From: Ancylostoma caninum
Lineage: Eukaryota; Nematoda; Chromadorea; Rhabditida; Ancylostomatidae
Direction of reading: 5' to 3'
NCBI GenBank assembly: GCA_037903475.1
Contig: JBAJFG010000649.1
Coordinates: forward strand, 372,001 to 436,000
Length of the DNA: 64,000 nt
Below the pieces are notes generated by a model. It saw only the letters and a list, made by a program, of their open reading frames with translations, ran no database searches and had not been told where the DNA came from. Position numbers and translations under genes: made by a program. Below are positions 60,901 through 64,000 of the stretch, piece by piece (the stretch's first letter is position 1; every line of letters starts with the position of its first letter).

Positions 60901-63900
60901 ACCTCCTAGGCGAAGTTTCAGCGAATTTTTCTGCGGAATTCTAGGGAACTTCCGAATAGTTCTTACTTTCCATTGCTTCTTATAAAATTGCCTACTTCTT
61001 GAATGCGCACCACTTTTTATTACTTTTATGTTCCTCAGTTGATGAGAAATAATTCTTTTTTATAAAAATTGCGATCTACATACTTCCATCCATTACTACA
61101 TATTCTGGACACCATGGAGCAACGAGATTCTTGCGCAAGACGAAAATAGAGCCATATTCATTACAGTTATAGTGCGTCCCACGGGAAAACGTAGTTGCGC
61201 AGAAATTAGAGAGTTAGAGAACGCGAGAAATAGTGCCGTATTTGAGGAGGCAGACGAGAAATGCATATCACTGGCACGAACACTCAACTACCGTCGTTTT
61301 TGGAGCGGATTATATTCCCCTTCTCCTCTGCCAAATTATCAGTGTTAGAATCAAAAAGTATTTAAGCAGAGCAGTCCGATAGGCAACTACAACCAAGCAG
61401 ATTACAAGTAATTAATAGTAACAAATCAGCTGTGAAATTTATCTTTCAAAAAATTGCATGTTTTCTACAGCAATGGAATCCTGCATGGAAATGCAGCTAC
61501 AGTGAAGGTCATTCATTATTGCACAGCGGCCATGTAACCTAACCTACACTCATTAACCCAGCAACTTGGGTAAACACGTGAGGCGGCGCCATCTCTACTT
61601 CCTGCGATGCAATAACGGTTCACCTTCACTTTATTAACATTCCTCCTGTTGAAGTTACAGGTTCCATACAAAGTAGATAGGAGCATCTGGACCCTTACCA
61701 TTAGCTATGGTCAGTGGAAGAAGTATAAGATGTAGAAGCATGCCGACGATCAGATATGCAAGAGAATGAATTGAGTGCGGCGAGCAGACTCTCAGCGATC
61801 CCTAGGGAAAGATTGCGTGGGCGCGCTGGCTCGGCGTTTACATAACATAGAGCCAATTTTCTTGTGATTATACACAATTGCATCCATTTCATAGTCTTTG
61901 CCCGAATAGATGTTTTTTTTTCTGAGATAATGTGGCACTGAAGCCCTTAGAAAACTTGCTCCATTTAAACTACTCTTCAACATTAGCTTCTCATATTCTA
62001 CTGCTATTTTACCAGTTATGTTTAGTGAAGGAATGAAACAAACCCTGAAAGTAGTTATATCAACCACGTGAAATTTCCATTTGCAACGTTTGAGATCTAA
62101 CAATAAGTAGAATGAAGGAATTCAAGTGAATTTGAAAATAGTCTTCTAGAACAAGAACACCGCAAATGCCTACGTGCATTTGGACGAAAAAATTTAAAAA
62201 AAAAAGGAAAAACGGAATTTAAGAAATGTGGCAAGCAATTATTTGATGATCTAATACAGCTACGGTAGCAGCATCTTCCGCTTTACAAGAATGTATCACA
62301 AGGACGGAAGATATCATGGATCGAGTATCGCGAAGCATGTGGATTTTAAGCACCAATTTCTCGAATAAACATAAATTTTATTCGAATTGAAGACCATAAA
62401 TGGTGAAACCAAACAATGCACTACATGACCCCCCTTCAGCTCCGAGTCACTACCTACATATTTGCAACTTCAACGGTTTCTGTATTTATCCCCATTTTGA
62501 GTATTCTTTTGCCCTGCTGGCCCCAAGTTGTTATGAGCAGAATGAGAAAACCTGTTCTGTTTCTCATTTCTCTTAATAAGAATGTGTCCTGAGACTTTTT
62601 CTTCTGAAGTTTTCTAGACTTTGCAACGTTATTAATTTTACTTATTCCACTTACAGTTTTTTCAGTGTAAGTGGTCGCGTTCTATAAGAACTGCAGTTTT
62701 CCCGGTAATCAAAGGACGAACGGGCCTGGAACATTCATAGTGTTCAGGTAAATTCTCGGAATTATTCAGTATAACATTATAGAAATAGTTTTTATGTGTG
62801 AGGCGACAAGAGCAGTCAGAGGGGTATGAGTTATTCATCGAAACCGAGCGGACCGTGTTCCCGTGGATGGTCCCTACTTTGAATAGCCCAATCACGGAAA
62901 TATGGCCCGCCCCATTCCACCTGCTCGAACGTTCAAATACTCGAAAATAAGAGGGTTCCGAAAAATTCGAAAATGAGATGGTTCAATAGTATTCAAAAGT
63001 TTGAAAATTCGGTCGATTAAAAAGTGTGAAAGTTCGAATATTCGAACATTGGGTAGTTCGGAAAAATTCGAAAGTTCGACTACCCAAAAATTCGTCGGAT
63101 CCCAGAAATTCGAAAATTCGAAAAATGGAAAGTTCGAAAAATATTTTCAAATAAAAAATTCGGCCCTGTAGTGCGGATGATAGATGGTATATGGTAGATG
63201 TATGGTATATGGTAGATGTTTTAGATCCAGCTGCTAATATTTAGATATGGACGCGTGACATGCTGCGACGAGTTCGAGGAAATGTACCTCGAGTAATATT
63301 TGAAACACTCACCATATAGTTTTCGTAGTGATATTTTGTCGACATTTGGAACACCATCCAAGGTCCCGTATGGAACTAGTGCTGGTTTCAATATGGGATA
63401 CATTATGGAGCTGAAATTCATCATAAATTTTCGACCCATGGCTGAATTAGCAATAATTTTTTCTCCTACCCGCGATAGAAGTTATGACGCAGTCCAAGCG
63501 TGTGGCCAATCTCATGGAGGAGGGTGTGGAAGAGGGAAATGCCTCTCTAAATAATATTTTTCAGAATGAATAATGATACTATGGTAGATTCTTGTGTTTA
63601 AGATTATACGCACCGGGACATGGTTTCGGTATCCCCAGATACGGCTTCTATCCAAGATAATTCGGCTGTTCAATGGTCGAGTAGCCCCAGCTGCCACTAC
63701 AATGGTAGAAGTTGGTTTGCTATGCATGGATTTTCGTGGAATCATCCATAGCCTTGATTTGAAGTGAAATTGGCTTACCGTTCATGAATGCGATCGGAAA
63801 CTCTTGGAAACTTATGACGATATCCGCTTTTTTCGCGTCTTTTGTTTCCATGAAATCGATTCCGGCCACTTGTCGCCATTTCTCAAATGCCTCATCGCAT

Positions 63901-64000
63901 GCTTCCCTGAAATTCAAGGTGTAATGTATGTGTTCAACAGAGTAGTGGAAATTCAGGGTTGGAAGTTTAGGGGCCCCTCTTCTTCTAGAGCAACTTACAA
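57445..64000 (-). CDS. Matrixin metalloprotease with hemopexin domain, 5'-partial
   Basis: Zinc metalloprotease of the M10A (MMP) type, probably secreted and acting on extracellular matrix or cuticle; 365 residues lie in the window and the gene runs off the right edge. Exons on the minus strand: 64000-63779, 63696-63614, 63546-63470, 63410-63313, 60446-60360, 59874-59783, 58842-58730, 58649-58553, 58452-58297, 57519-57445; phases fit throughout. Residues 5-7 are RRR, a possible furin site at the pro-domain border. Then come EAFEKW, ADIVISF, the zinc site HEIGHTLGLRH (H112, E113, H116, H122), the Met-turn SIMYP (128-132) and the domain-ending LRKLYG. A short linker leads to a hemopexin-like domain from C179 (KCPKQIDSVTH) to C364, with blade motifs EWVVFYQDKVYRI and SDAYWMFDE. 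The signal peptide and cysteine switch would lie beyond 64000. A TTTCAG at 63909 could be an alternative acceptor within the first exon. Confidence 0.88.
57655..57741. mobile_element. GC-rich hairpin element (metalloprotease intron)
   Basis: TACAGTGAGCATTGATAGCG, GCAGCACGCGACGCGACCGC and CACGCTGGAATTGTCAC: same family as 58142 but in reverse orientation; both sit in the last intron of the metalloprotease gene. Confidence 0.75.
57891..57945. repeat. (GA)n/(GAAA)n microsatellite
   Basis: AGAGAGAG... passing into AGAAAGAG units, in the last metalloprotease intron. Confidence 0.95.
58142..58229. mobile_element. GC-rich hairpin element, 88 bp, both ends intact
   Basis: TACAGTGGCAATTCCAG at the left, GAGCGGCGCGGTCGCGTCGC in the middle, and GCCATCGACGTTCACTGTA at the right. 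TA-CAGTG/CACTG-TA termini make it the best guide to the family boundaries. Confidence 0.8.
59107..59141. repeat. (AAAT)n microsatellite
   Basis: About eight AAAT/AAAC units in the metalloprotease intron between exons 59874-59783 and 58842-58730. This intron also has a G-tract near 59708. Confidence 0.9.
59974..60089. mobile_element. Palindromic GTGGAGCGTTATA element, copy 2
   Basis: GTGGAGCGTTATAGCTGGAG at the left and CCAGGTATAACGCTCCACAC at the right. It matches the element at 14737-14850 after reverse complementing. It lies in an intron of the metalloprotease gene. Confidence 0.85.
61498..61633. mobile_element. MITE with TACAGTGAAGGT ends
   Basis: TACAGTGAAGGTCATTCATT is mirrored by ...AACGGTTCACCTTCACTTTA. 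Shares its left end and the GTGAGGCGGCGC segment with 53838-54048. TA flanks, about 136 bp, no coding content. Confidence 0.7.
61792..62103 (-). other. Coding-like block inside the metalloprotease intron
   Basis: Open minus-strand frame of 103 codons with a protein-like composition: CKWKFHVVDITTFRV, LNITGKIAVEYEKLMLK, YSGKDYEMDAIVYNHKKIG. It contains a TTTCAG-G acceptor-like and a TG-GTAAAA donor-like site. No family was recognised. It could be part of a nested gene on the same strand, an alternative 3' exon of the metalloprotease, or chance. Confidence 0.25.
62662..62895 (-). other. Second coding-like block inside the metalloprotease intron
   Basis: Open minus-strand frame of 77 codons including NNSYPSDCSCRLTHKNYFY and NLPEHYECSRPVRPLITGK; the three cysteines and N-glycosylation-type NNS motifs look like an extracellular protein. 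It precedes the block at 62103-61792 in transcription order. No homology was recognised. Confidence 0.22.
62925..63165. repeat. Degenerate TTCGAA-rich tandem repeat
   Basis: Repeated variants of AAATTCGAAAATTCG and AAAGTTCGA, self-complementary around TTCGAA, followed at 63180-63220 by a GGTATATGGTAGATG duplication. Confidence 0.75.

Larger units (their letters stand above)
60447..63312 (-). other. 2.9-kb metalloprotease intron between catalytic and hemopexin parts
   Basis: Splits the codon of G160, exactly between the protease domain (ending LRKLY-G) and the linker to the hemopexin domain. Contents: a degraded foldback copy (about 60554-60960), an inverted-repeat element (61498-61633), two coding-like minus-strand blocks (61792-62103, 62662-62895) and a degenerate TTCGAA-rich array (about 62925-63165). 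Confidence 0.65.

Overview
The window looks like nuclear DNA of a clade V parasitic nematode, most likely a strongylid (hookworm or trichostrongylid type). It is AT-rich, genes are split into many small exons, introns hold many short inverted-repeat elements, and the two recognisable housekeeping proteins (a tandem-repeat galectin and a 171-residue divergent-loop cyclophilin) match the nematode forms very closely. The conserved genes were assembled by eye from exon translations and splice phase; no alignment or transcript data were available.

Four genes are well supported. (1) Positions 155-21364, minus strand: a complete lec-1-type galectin with two carbohydrate-recognition domains, eight coding exons and a first intron of about 14 kb. 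That intron holds at least two further ATG-bearing exons that would splice in phase onto the galectin body, so the gene probably has several promoters. (2) 45552-46543, plus strand: a complete cyclophilin in three exons. (3) About 53690-57180, plus strand: a nematode-type protein tyrosine phosphatase whose catalytic cysteine is replaced by serine, with three further changes in the P-loop, so it is probably a pseudophosphatase. (4) 57445-64000, minus strand: a matrixin-type metalloprotease with a hemopexin-like domain. Its 5' part lies beyond the right edge, and it converges tail-to-tail with the phosphatase gene.

The rest (about 21.4-43.2 kb, 44.2-45.5 kb and 46.5-53.7 kb, plus the large introns) is dominated by repeats: non-autonomous DNA elements with terminal inverted repeats, palindromic families based on GGGTAA motifs, long foldback elements, a TTAA-flanked piggyBac-like element, a cluster of short GC-rich hairpin elements in and around the phosphatase gene, a degenerate interstitial TTAGGC array, minisatellite-like DNA and microsatellites. 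A few coding-like fragments sit among them without a recognisable family. I found no CRISPR array, rRNA or convincing tRNA. The most interesting points are the natural Cys-to-Ser phosphatase with its element-packed introns, the alternative first exons of the galectin, and the coding-like inserts in the metalloprotease intron.
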